Shown here: positions 1-8,013 of the stretch, one piece after another | Layout: each line of letters starts with the position of its first letter | Position numbering within the stretch: position 1 is the first letter of the stretch | Assembly (NCBI RefSeq): GCF_000027225.1 | Contig: NC_013892.1 | Location: 3,658,001 to 3,722,000, forward strand | Source: Xenorhabdus bovienii SS-2004 | GTDB lineage: Bacteria > Pseudomonadota > Gammaproteobacteria > Enterobacterales > Enterobacteriaceae | Length of the DNA: 64,000 bases | Reading direction: 5' to 3' | Position numbers and translations under genes: made by a program | The notes under the pieces: model-generated | Told to the model about the DNA's origin: nothing | Database searches by the model: none | What the model saw: only the letters and a program-made list of their open reading frames with translations

Positions 1-191
1 AAAAAAAGGCCTGGCAAACATTGATCAATGGCATATTCAAAACGTTCTTCTTGACCACTAGTAGACCAAGATATACTTATCTTATCATAAGATAATGAAT
101 TTTTTAGTTCCACTAACTCTCGAATATCTAATTCAAATCCATTTATATTCAATAGCCTTTCCCAAGATTTATTTTGTGTTACTGAATGCAT
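1..191 (-). CDS. Unrecognised protein, N-terminal part (runs off the left edge)
   Basis: An open frame reads leftwards from an ATG at 191 for 63 codons to the window edge. It begins MHSVTQNKSWERLLN and includes ISWSTSGQEERFEYAID. A GAGG/AGGA ribosome-binding stretch lies just upstream. It starts 38 bp after the stop of the amidotransferase fragment on the same strand, so it looks like the next gene of that operon. Too little is visible to assign a family. AT-rich composition matches the neighbouring operon genes. Confidence 0.6.
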   Translation of the reverse strand, partial: MHSVTQNKSWERLLNINGFELDIRELVELKNSLSYDKISISWSTSGQEERFEYAIDQCLPGLF

Positions 192-1079
192 ATCCTATAC
201 CTCGTTACAATTCAAAAATTCATAATGAACTAAGATATGAAATCGAAATATCCTGATGCTGTATAATCTTTTCCTAGTTTTTTAAACCTTTCATCAGGTA
301 AATGATATCCATTATTTAAATATTTATTTGCAAAATGAAAAGAACTTTTATCGTTCAAACCAATACTTTCTAGCATCCTGAGCACATCTTTAGGAATTTG
401 CAGATCGACACTATTGACATAATCAATTAATATATTCTTTACACCACTGCCATCTGGCATTCTAATTTTAGGCCTGTCAATAATGTAATCCGGCAGAAAA
501 TCTCGGAACGCTTCTCTAAGTATATATTTTTCAACTCCATTATTTATCTTCAATGATTCATGAAGGCTTAATGCATAACGTACCACTTGATTATTCATAA
601 AGGGTACTCTTGCTTCTACAGAGTTACGCATACTAGCGCGATCAACACGCTGCAAATCAGTACGATGTAAATTATTTAATCTATAAAGTGAAAGCTCATC
701 AATAGAAGGATATGTTTTGAATAAATCATAGCCGCAAAAAATCTCGTCACTTCCTTCTCCACATAAAGCCACTTTGAAACCAAGCTTATTAGCAATAAAA
801 TAACCAAAATTTGCTATAATAGAGTCTACTGAGTCTATTTTTTCGAAGAATTCTCCATAATATACTGCGCTATCAATATCATCAATTAAATCTTGCTCTG
901 TAAATGTATATATTATCTGACGTATTTTATTTTCTTCACAAAATTTCTTTGATATTTTGATATCGTCTGAACCAGGTAAACCAAACGAAATTGCAGTAAC
1001 ATTAGAATGATATTTATTTGCTAAAGCCAATACAATAGCACTGTCTATTCGGTCATGTATTAAATGATTAGATTAGGTA

Positions 1080-1571
1080 TTAAAAATAATGTTCACGTTC
1101 AATAAAGGTTCCTATCACTTTATCGTGCATTTCTTCCGATTTTGAATACCCAATGGTTTTTCTATTCAGCCTTTTGATTCGGGTACGATGCGTTAAATTC
1201 GTTCTCTCTATACGCTGAGTAAACGCCTTTCCAGTCAAGTGCTCTTCCTCGGGAAGTGGGTCATAAACAACATAGTCATCCGTGCAGTAAAACCGAATAG
1301 TAAAGGAAGATAAGAGGGTAAGCAGCTTGTCTAACGTTTTTCGACTGCGATCGCCAAAAACATGAGCCACTATTCGCTTCAGGCGGGGTTCCCAAGCATA
1401 CCAAAGCCAGCGTTGGTTTTTCTTATTGCCGACAAACGACCATTGCTCGTCGATTTCACAGACAATCTGGATGCCACATTCCGCAAGGGGAAGTGTCGTT
1501 ACGTTTCGGGGTCTGAGGTTTTTAATGTTTTCATGACGGTGGCGGTGGCGACTTTCAGGATCCGAGCGGTG
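1080..1571 (-). CDS. insB: IS1-family InsB transposase domain (made by -1 frameshift from insA)
   Basis: InsB lies in the -1 frame relative to insA and lacks a convincing start of its own, as in other IS1 elements. Translated from the overlap it contains EIDEQWSFVGNKKNQ and YCTDDY (the two DDE aspartates). It ends RIERTNLTHRTRIKRL…HDKVIGTFIEREHYF. The first in-frame ATG is at 1370, inside the catalytic domain. The upstream boundary given is the start of the open -1 frame and is approximate. Confidence 0.8.
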   Translation of the reverse strand, partial: HRSDPESRHRHRHENIKNLRPRNVTTLPLAECGIQIVCEIDEQWSFVGNKKNQRWLWYAWEPRLKRIVAHVFGDRSRKTLDKLLTLLSSFTIRFYCTDDYVVYDPLPEEEHLTGKAFTQRIERTNLTHRTRIKRLNRKTIGYSKSEEMHDKVIGTFIEREHYF

Positions 1572-1774
1572 TCACGAATTCCCCCGTTATTCATCGCGAT
1601 ATCGATAATCTGTTCTTTAACGCCGGGTTTGCAGGCCTGATAGGTATACGCCAACTGAAAGACCTTACAGCAGCTATAACAGCGATAACGAGGATGTCCG
1701 CCATTTCCTTTCCCATGTCCTTTGACCTGTTCTGATTTGTGGCAATAACGGCAATAGACATCAACTTTGGCCAT
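1499..1774 (-). CDS. insA: IS1-family InsA regulator/DNA-binding protein
   Basis: A 91-residue InsA. An N-terminal zinc-ribbon-like region (CRYCHKSE, then CYSCCK) is followed by a helix-turn-helix (GIRDTARILKVATATV). InsA binds the element ends and represses. The transposase proper is made as an InsAB fusion by -1 frameshifting at an A-rich stretch near the 3' end of insA. It differs from copy B at about one residue (QIIDIAM versus QIVDIAM). Confidence 0.9.
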   Translation of the reverse strand: MAKVDVYCRYCHKSEQVKGHGKGNGGHPRYRCYSCCKVFQLAYTYQACKPGVKEQIIDIAMNNGGIRDTARILKVATATVMKTLKTSDPET

Positions 1775-2579
1775 ACTTCATCCTTAAAAAGCCGGAAGCA
1801 TATCACAGCAACTAACCATTTAATACATGACCGTCTATTCCACCACTAAACATAACAGCAACCGGCAGATCAGTGTCAACTTGAGACTCAACCGCCTCTT
1901 CCATCAACTTACGAACTTTTTGTTTTGCTACAAGATAACAATCCTTGCTTTTTTCTATAGATTTATCATAACGAGTATACTTATAAAGCTCATTACCATC
2001 ATAAAGACTCCCAGGCTCAAGTGTCTTAACTTCAACATCAAGTGCTAGAAAAGATTTCATTTCTGATGCCACATACCAAACATCATTCTTTTTTGCATAG
2101 TAAAGAGGCTTTATACCCACGTGATCTCTACCGATCAGAAACTTTGATTTTCTATTATCATATATGACAAATGCAAACATTCCATCTAGCATATTTACAA
2201 ATTCTAAATCATATTCAATATATGCCTTTAATATTACCTCTGCATCTCCATATCCTTTAAATTCGTGTCCTCTTTTGATAAGTTTTTCACGTATTTTTTT
2301 ATAATTGAATATTTGCCCATTAAGGATGACATGAATATCCCTTTCTTCGTCTGAAACAGGTTGAGTCGCGGTTTCTCTCTCGACAATTGCCAAGCGATTT
2401 GTGGCAAGCCCAACGTATTCTTTAACTAGGTGTTCATTAAAACGAGATAAATCTCCTCGATGTTTAATCCTTTCTATCATAGAGAAAAGCTTATTATCCA
2501 ATTGTTCAATTAAAATTTTTTTTGTCGTAAAAATTGCTGCAATTCCACACATAAAATATTTTCCTTTACTAAAATAGGA

Positions 2580-3917
2580 TTATTTTAATTTAGCCAGCTC
2601 ATTAACTTTCGCACCTAAGGAACGAATTTCAGAAAAATATTCTGGGTAAGTTTGCCCTACATGAAATGGTTCTTTTATAATAACAGGCTCACTACAATGA
2701 AGGCCTATTGTTGTGAGCCCCATAATAAGTCCATGATCGTAATGTCCATCTAGAACCACCCTGCCTTTATATCCTTTGGGGTTCCCATGGATAATGAGTT
2801 GATCATGTTTTTCATCTGATTTTACCCCTAGTTTTGATAATTCTTTTCTAAAATCAGATATCCGATCAGACTCTTTATAACGGATATGCTCAATGTTATA
2901 AAAAATACTTGTACCAGAGGCTAATGAAGCTCTAGCCGCTAATGCGGGAACTGCATCAGGGGCCAAAGAACCGTCAAAATCTAAAGGACGAATTTCTGTA
3001 CTCCCTCTAATTATTATCGTTTCATTCCCAATAAATTCGATATTAGTCCCTGTATCGATTAGATATTGAATCACAGCACCATTTCCCAGTTCTTCTTCGA
3101 AGAAACCATTCAATTGAACTTCTGATTCTAGGGAGCCACAAAGCGCAAGGATTGCAGCAGTGCTAGCTGGATCAGAACCTACTGTAAAATCACTTGCCTG
3201 CAATCGACATCGACCATGTACAAAAAATTCACGAAAATCACTATCATATTCGATTCTAATACCCGCTTTCTTAAGGTTATTAATTGTTGTGTGAACCATT
3301 GATGGAGCTGTTATTTTGTCGACTACCTTTATAGTTAAGTCATTATCCATCACTGCTCCAAGATATAGTAATCCACTTAAAAATTGTGAGCTTTTTCTAC
3401 AAGATACCTCTGTATAATCATTTAACTTTCTATCAGACTTAATCCTGATAGGAAGTCGATGCTCTTCTCCCAATGCTCTACATTGAACATTCAACATACA
3501 TAGCGCATTAACCATTTCTGTTTGAGAACGAAATCCAAGAGAGGCGTGATAATCGGTTATAAATTTTGTCTCTGGTAAGAAACCCGCTACCCCCATCAAC
3601 AACCTCAATACTACCCCTGAGTTACCTGGATTGAACTCTAAAGGCTGGTTGATAGAACTCACGTCAATTCCATTTACTATCAAATTACCTTTATCTTCTT
3701 TGAAAACAGCCCCCAATCGCTCACAATTAGATTTCATCGCTATGGTATTAAAACCAGTAGCAATATTTCTGATAATACTTTTTCCAGAAGTAATGGAAGA
3801 AGTTAGAAGGGCTCGAGTTGAGGAACTTTTAGAAGCTGGTAAGTTAAGTGTACCCTGTAAACGTTTCGAATAAATCACCTCAACAAATTTACTATCTTTA
3901 TCAATTCTTTTAGACAT
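2580..3917 (-). CDS. EPSP-synthase-like enolpyruvyl transferase, paralogue 1
   Basis: 445 residues, the usual EPSP-synthase length, with the two-domain family signature. Visible motifs in order: PASKSSSTRALL (phosphate/PEP-binding Lys, Ser, Arg), NPGNSGVVLRLLMG, SSQFLSGLL, GSDPASTAAI, APDAVPAL (catalytic Asp) and RYKESDRI (catalytic Glu). It departs from true AroA in the C-terminal part: DHGLIMG replaces the DHR motif, and VGQTYPEYF replaces the V-x-K-S/T-F-P lysine motif. EPSP synthase transfers enolpyruvate from PEP to shikimate 3-phosphate. This protein may use another acceptor. It ends 27 bp before the amidotransferase start and follows paralogue 2 by 26 bp, so all are one operon. The DNA is more AT-rich than the core genes, suggesting acquisition. 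Confidence 0.8.
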   Translation of the reverse strand: MSKRIDKDSKFVEVIYSKRLQGTLNLPASKSSSTRALLTSSITSGKSIIRNIATGFNTIAMKSNCERLGAVFKEDKGNLIVNGIDVSSINQPLEFNPGNSGVVLRLLMGVAGFLPETKFITDYHASLGFRSQTEMVNALCMLNVQCRALGEEHRLPIRIKSDRKLNDYTEVSCRKSSQFLSGLLYLGAVMDNDLTIKVVDKITAPSMVHTTINNLKKAGIRIEYDSDFREFFVHGRCRLQASDFTVGSDPASTAAILALCGSLESEVQLNGFFEEELGNGAVIQYLIDTGTNIEFIGNETIIIRGSTEIRPLDFDGSLAPDAVPALAARASLASGTSIFYNIEHIRYKESDRISDFRKELSKLGVKSDEKHDQLIIHGNPKGYKGRVVLDGHYDHGLIMGLTTIGLHCSEPVIIKEPFHVGQTYPEYFSEIRSLGAKVNELAKLK

Positions 3918-3943
3918 TTTTCACCCTCAAAGAAATAATTTAA

Positions 3944-5245
3944 CTATTTAATATGAACGCCTAAATTCCTCAGCGTATCGATATAATCGGGAAATCCATC
4001 ATTTAATTTATCTATATCGTATATTATGGATTCTTTCTCAGCACCGAGCGATGCTATGAGATTAGCAGCACAAATTCTATGGTCACCGTAACTTTTAAGT
4101 TCAACTCCTCCATTCAACGGTCCTTTTCCTTCAATATATATTGACTCAAACATTCCTACTCTATCGAATATTAGAACACTACTCCCTCCCATTGTTCTTA
4201 TATTTTCATTAACAATAAATGCTCGTTGACTTTTATGATTATTTATTCCCCTTACCCCACTAAAAATTTTTTTTCCTTTCAAATTAGATGAAGCAGCAAT
4301 TATGTTTACGGCTACGGAAGGAAGCTCTTTCAATGAAAATTCACCATCCCATAACCTAATCGACTGCCTGAATATTCTCAAATTATTCCAATTTGAATCA
4401 TACTTAATAATTAGACCTATACTTTGATAAAATTTAAATAAATCACGTTCATTTATTGTGTCATTAAAATAATAATTTCTTATCAATACATCACTAACAC
4501 CTTTTGAGCTTAATATAGAAGATGCTATATAGCTTAATGATGTGAAATCAGAGGGTATTTTTATTTCAATATCTTTAGGTATATATTTAGTTACTTTAAA
4601 GTGCTTTTGTTCATATGTAACCATGCTCCCTAGAAGGGACATTGATTTTATCGTCATATCAATATAGCCCATTTTACTGCCGTCCATAACTATAGGGACT
4701 ATATTTTGTTTGCTGAAAGGAGTGACAAATAGAGCAAACGTAATGAACTGAGTGCTATTCAAAACAGTCAATGGTTTTTTTATATTAGTTTCACTCTTAG
4801 TGATTATAATCTTTTCATTTTCAATACGTTCAATATGAATATCTAAATAATTACAGAAATCTTCGTCAAACACACTCTCTCTATTAAATAAAGATTCATT
4901 GCATTTTATTACTATTTTTTCATTATCAATGAGAGATGCTAAAGCTGCGCACATTCTGAATAACATACCTGAACCACCTGCATATATCTCCCCATTATAC
5001 GATAAATTTCTACCTACACCACGAAGTAACAGTGTTGTTCCATCTTTATGCAATATTTCTAGACCAAATTTTTTCAGAGCATTAATTTGATTTTCAGTTT
5101 CTACATTCCAAGATATATTAACAATTTTCGTTGTATTTTCATTCAGTAAAGCTAGTAATAATGCACGCTGAATATGAGGTTTAGATGATGGTATAAAAAC
5201 TTCACCAGTCAGGCCAAAACTCGGAAAAACAGTAACCTTGCTCAT
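3944..5245 (-). CDS. EPSP-synthase-like protein, paralogue 2, catalytic acids replaced
   Basis: 433 residues with the enolpyruvyl-transferase fold pattern: PSSKPHIQRALLLAL near the N-terminus, YAGGSGMLFRM, LNSTQFITFALF, PSDFTSLSYIASSI and SYGDHRICAANLIAS. The two acidic residues central to EPSP synthase appear lost. The PDAxP motif reads KELPSVAVN, and the KESDR motif reads HKSQR. DHRI is kept, and the C-terminal lysine motif reads NDGFPDYID. Paralogue 1 has kept the acids but lost DHR, so the two have diverged in complementary ways. It could be a partner subunit, an enzyme with different chemistry, or decaying. It is the first gene of the minus-strand operon. Confidence 0.72.
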   Translation of the reverse strand: MSKVTVFPSFGLTGEVFIPSSKPHIQRALLLALLNENTTKIVNISWNVETENQINALKKFGLEILHKDGTTLLLRGVGRNLSYNGEIYAGGSGMLFRMCAALASLIDNEKIVIKCNESLFNRESVFDEDFCNYLDIHIERIENEKIIITKSETNIKKPLTVLNSTQFITFALFVTPFSKQNIVPIVMDGSKMGYIDMTIKSMSLLGSMVTYEQKHFKVTKYIPKDIEIKIPSDFTSLSYIASSILSSKGVSDVLIRNYYFNDTINERDLFKFYQSIGLIIKYDSNWNNLRIFRQSIRLWDGEFSLKELPSVAVNIIAASSNLKGKKIFSGVRGINNHKSQRAFIVNENIRTMGGSSVLIFDRVGMFESIYIEGKGPLNGGVELKSYGDHRICAANLIASLGAEKESIIYDIDKLNDGFPDYIDTLRNLGVHIK

Positions 5246-5699
5246 ATTTTCCCTTTTTCCTAAATGAAAGTTTTAAATATTTATATAATCACGGATCATC
5301 ACTTTATAACACGCCATGGCTCTTTAAATAATTAATATAAATTTACAATCATGGCGAATAATCCTACATTGAACAATTTATAAAATATATTTAACACGAA
5401 TTATTAAGTATGTTTATCCTTAAGATAAATAGCTTAGAGTTCACAACTCTTATGACTATACAGTCACAAATTCATTTCTTACCAATCCAAAGTAATTAAT
5501 AAAGTAAGCTAATTATATTCTTTCTAAAATACTATCCAATGATTTTACTTTCCTGAATTTTCCTCATAAAGACGATAAGCGGCTGGAAAAAAATTCCAAA
5601 CTCATCATTGTGAACCCGTATTAAGAGCTTTGTATATCGACAATCCTTCCAGAGATCAAAGAATTTGCTAGCTTTACCAAAAGAAACTGATGTCATTGA
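5246..5699. other. AT-rich intergenic region upstream of the enolpyruvyl-transferase operon
   Basis: About 450 bp without a supportable gene. It lies upstream of the minus-strand operon and should hold its promoter. I see no promoter strong enough to mark. The right-hand part (from about 5560) may be eroded IS256-family DNA continuing into the recognisable remnant at 5700. Confidence 0.5.
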
Positions 5700-5930
5700 A
5701 TCCCTGAACAGTATCCGTCATGCCATCAAGAAACGTCAAAGCTTCCCATCAGATGATTCAGTGAAAAAAGGTAGTTTGGCTGACCATTCAGGGCGCATCC
5801 AAAAAAGTAGACAATACTGCTCAGTGGCTGGCGTATAACGATGATCCGCTTCATGATGGAATTCGGTGACAGCCTAAACGGCCACTTTTAAATGAGATGG
5901 AGATTCCACAAAATCGTAAATAGGGTCTCA
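5700..5930 (+). pseudogene. IS256-family transposase remnant (C-terminal fragment and element end)
   Basis: Translated piecewise in shifting frames the + strand gives IESLNSIRHAIKKR, FPSDDSVKK, VVWLTIQGASKK and RFMMEFGDSLNGHF followed by a stop at 5889–5891. These match the conserved C-terminus of IS256-family (mutator-type) transposases. At least two frameshifts separate the blocks, so it is dead. The sequence after the stop, ending agggtctc near 5930, looks like the terminal inverted repeat of such an element. The 5' part is missing. Confidence 0.72.
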
Positions 5931-5989
5931 AAATCCCCTAATATTCTGTTTAACTCCCCTCCAATATTCGGTAATGACTCCAAAGGGTT

Positions 5990-6394
5990 GTAATGATGTT
6001 TTTCAATATATGCGCCAATGAGTTTTTCGTGGATTTCCATCGAACGTGAGTAACAAATGGTTCTTCTTCTCGCCAACCTCTTGATATGAATTCGCAGGTT
6101 GAGATTATGCCGCTCTATACGTTGGGTAAAAATTTTGCCTACCAGATATTTTTCCGGCATAACTTCCCCAGTTATCGGTCGTGATGAAACGAATATTAAA
6201 AGGCGCCAATAAGTTGAGCAATTTTCGGCAGGTTGCATCTGTTCGGGGGTCAAAGACATGGGCGATGATTTTTTTCCTTTTAGTATCAAAATTATACCAA
6301 AGCCAATGACGTTGTTTTTTATTGCCTATCAAAGACCACTGCTCATCCAATTCACAGATAAGTGTGATATCGTCATAAGCGATCTGTCACGATG
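5990..6394 (-). pseudogene. insB: IS1-family InsB, frameshifted
   Basis: The first half (MDEQWSLIGNKKQRHWLWYN to RFITTDNWGSYAG) and second half (EKYLVGKIFTQRIERHNLN to EKHHY) of InsB lie in different frames. An indel lies near 6160–6180. The second frame then reads through the element end without its own stop. The DDE domain is therefore broken. Confidence 0.8.
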
Positions 6395-6673
6395 TTACTT
6401 GTTTTGGCGAGAGTTTTTTAATGTCCGCATCACCGTATTGATACCGAGACCTAATATACGGCCTGTGTCTCTCACGCCAGAGCCATTCATTGCCATATCC
6501 ACAATTTTTTCTTTCATACCCGGTTTATGGCCGTTGTAACGATAGTTGAGTTGAAAGGTTCTTTGGCAACCTTTGCAATAGTAGCGAGGGAAGCCAGCCT
6601 TACCTGTTCCGTGTTTGCGTACAGGTTCTGCTTGGTCGCAATATCGACAAGTCACTTCTATCGTAACAGTCAT
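6395..6673 (-). CDS. insA: IS1-family InsA protein
   Basis: 92 residues with the InsA layout: CRYCDQAE and CKGCQRTF zinc-ribbon cysteines, then GSGVRDTGRILGLGINTV as helix-turn-helix. It belongs to a different IS1 subtype from the 782-bp copies. It is open, but its partner insB is frameshifted, so the element is probably not self-mobile. Confidence 0.85.
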   Translation of the reverse strand: MTVTIEVTCRYCDQAEPVRKHGTGKAGFPRYYCKGCQRTFQLNYRYNGHKPGMKEKIVDMAMNGSGVRDTGRILGLGINTVMRTLKNSRQNK

Positions 6674-7060
6674 GATGATATCCCATTAAAAAGTACAAGA
6701 ATATCAAATTAACGCTTTGAAGTCATGACCAGAATATCTGGGTTAGATTGGCTGACATTGGCAAGCCTAAGAGATTCAGAAAATATGATTATGAGTTATG
6801 ATGAGGTTGATGATGAATTAGCTGGTATTACAATGTGGGGAAAATTGACAGAATGGTTTGAAAAATCAGGGTATGAAAAAGTATTTAGTAATGTCGGCTT
6901 ATCCCATTCTAATATAGATGACATAGTAACTCTTAGTGATTACTATAACAAAGGATATCATGTTGTTACTTTGATTTCAGCAGGAATGTTATCAGATTTT
7001 GGGGTCATGTATTAAATGGTTAGTTGCTGTGATATGCTTCCGGCTTTTTAAGGATGAAGT

Positions 7061-7336
7061 ATGGCCAAAGTTGATGTCTATTGCCGTTATTGCCACAAAT
7101 CAGAACAGGTCAAAGGACATGGGAAAGGAAATGGCGGACATCCTCGTTATCGCTGTTATAGCTGCTGTAAGGTCTTTCAGTTGGCGTATACCTATCAGGC
7201 CTGCAAACCCGGCGTTAAAGAACAGATTGTCGATATCGCGATGAATAACGGGGGAATTCGTGACACCGCTCGGATCCTGAAAGTCGCCACCGCCACCGTC
7301 ATGAAAACATTAAAAACCTCAGACCCCGAAACGTAA
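7061..7336 (+). CDS. insA: IS1-family InsA
   Basis: 91 residues, the same protein as in copy A apart from one Ile/Val difference. It has a zinc-ribbon CRYC/CYSCC pair and a helix-turn-helix. A stretch ttaaaaac at 7310–7317 lies where both the insA frame and the -1 frame are open. It is the likely slippage site for making InsAB. Confidence 0.9.
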   Translation: MAKVDVYCRYCHKSEQVKGHGKGNGGHPRYRCYSCCKVFQLAYTYQACKPGVKEQIVDIAMNNGGIRDTARILKVATATVMKTLKTSDPET

Positions 7337-7755
7337 CGACACTTCCCCTTGCGGAATGTGGCATCCAGATTGTCTGTGAAATCGACGAGCAATGGTCGTT
7401 TGTCGGCAATAAGAAAAACCAACGCTGGCTTTGGTATGCTTGGGAACCCCGCCTGAAGCGAATAGTGGCTCATGTTTTTGGCGATCGCAGTCGAAAAACG
7501 TTAGACAAGCTGCTTACCCTCTTATCTTCCTTTACTATTCGGTTTTACTGCACGGATGACTATGTTGTTTACGACCCACTTCCCGAGGAAGAGCACTTGA
7601 CTGGAAAGGCGTTTACTCAGCGTATAGAGAGAACGAATTTAACGCATCGTACCCGAATCAAAAGGCTGAATAGAAAAACCATTGGGTATTCAAAATCGGA
7701 AGAAATGCACGATAAAGTGATAGGAACCTTTATTGAACGTGAACATTATTTTTAA
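7264..7755 (+). CDS. insB: IS1-family InsB transposase domain (-1 frame)
   Basis: The -1 frame relative to insA is open from 7264 and ends at 7755. It contains EIDEQWSFVGNKKNQ, YCTDDY and RIERTNLTHRTRIKRL, the DDE transposase core of IS1. The first ATG (7465) is inside the domain. Expression therefore depends on frameshifting, as in IS1. Confidence 0.82.
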   Translation, partial: HRSDPESRHRHRHENIKNLRPRNVTTLPLAECGIQIVCEIDEQWSFVGNKKNQRWLWYAWEPRLKRIVAHVFGDRSRKTLDKLLTLLSSFTIRFYCTDDYVVYDPLPEEEHLTGKAFTQRIERTNLTHRTRIKRLNRKTIGYSKSEEMHDKVIGTFIEREHYF

Positions 7756-8013
7756 TACCTAATCTAATCATTTAATACATGACCGATTTTGGTGACATAG
7801 AAACATCAGGAAAAAATCATTGGATAGTTTGGGAAGGAGTAGTAGAAAACTATGAGAAAGAAAATATCACAAATAATTCAGATCTGAATCAATATGTAAA
7901 TTTAAATCTGTTTTCATGGGGTAAAGTGGAACATCAAATTAAAATAAACAAATCATTAGATTATGTACTCAACCATATTTTTGGAGGGTTGGTTTTTAAC
8001 CCAATGAAATAAC

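Larger units (their letters stand above)
1051..1832 (-). mobile_element. IS1-family element, copy A (782 bp)
   Basis: The ends are inverted repeats starting GGTCATGTATTAAATG; the outermost 16 bases match at both ends. The insertion is flanked by a perfect 8-bp target duplication, gtctattc, at 1043–1050 and 1833–1840. It carries insA and insB on the minus strand. It is essentially identical to the 7003–7784 copy but in the opposite orientation. An 8–9 bp duplication is normal for IS1-family elements. Each copy has its own duplication, so the two inserted separately. Confidence 0.93.
230..2552 (-). pseudogene. Asparagine-synthetase-like amidotransferase, split by an IS1-family insertion
   Basis: The 5' part (2552 to about 1833) starts MCGIAAIF, placing the Ntn glutaminase nucleophile Cys2 at the front of a class II amidotransferase domain. 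It then reaches the synthetase PP-loop at SGGID. There an IS1-family element interrupts it and adds a short tail and a stop. The 3' part (about 1050 to 230) resumes with DSAIVLALANKY and carries the rest of the ATP-pyrophosphatase domain, including GEGSDEIFCGYD. Removing the IS and one copy of the 8-bp duplication restores a frame of about 510 residues (E. coli AsnB has 554). The family makes amides from carboxylates using glutamine and ATP. In an operon with two EPSP-synthase-like genes it probably served a specialised metabolite rather than asparagine supply. The fragments are unlikely to be active. Confidence 0.85.
5970..6730 (-). mobile_element. Degenerate IS1-family element of a different type (761 bp)
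   Basis: Imperfect terminal inverted repeats are visible: GGTAATGACTCCAAAGGGTT inwards from 5970 and GGTCATGACTTCAAAGCGTT inwards from 6730. It encodes an intact insA and a frameshifted insB, clearly diverged from the 782-bp copies. The flanks, caatattc on the left and agaatatc on the right, share only a short AT core, so there is no clean target duplication. That fits an old insertion or an IS-mediated adjacent deletion, and the gene on its right side has lost its 5' end. Confidence 0.82.
7003..7784 (+). mobile_element. IS1-family element, copy B (782 bp)
   Basis: Same element as 1051–1832 in the opposite orientation, with ends GGTCATGTATTAAATG. It is flanked by a perfect 8-bp target duplication, gattttgg, at 6995–7002 and 7785–7792. 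It disrupts the candidate effector gene. InsA and the InsB frame are open, so it may be active. Confidence 0.93.
6731..8012 (+). pseudogene. Candidate effector (cysteine-peptidase-like C-terminal part), 5'-truncated and split by IS1
   Basis: Two fragments, 6731–7002 and 7793–8012, join in frame once the IS1 copy and one 8-bp repeat are removed. The left part reads RISGLDWLTLASLRDSEN…GITMWGKLTEWFEKSGY. Across the junction it gives GYHVVTLISAGMLSDFGDIE, followed by NHWIVWEGVV. The combination 'G-I-T-M…W-F/L-K-K-A/S-G-Y…G-Y-x-V…HW-V' resembles papain-fold domains found at the C-termini of some secreted toxins; this is from memory and is inference. The 5' end is missing at the older IS1 element. 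The stop is 1 bp before the start of a lipoprotein gene, as expected for a toxin/immunity pair. Confidence 0.5.

Noticed and set aside
1051..7784. Composite transposon formed by the two 782-bp IS1 copies
   Set aside because: Each copy has its own perfect 8-bp target duplication, whereas a composite transposon would have a single matching pair at its outer ends.
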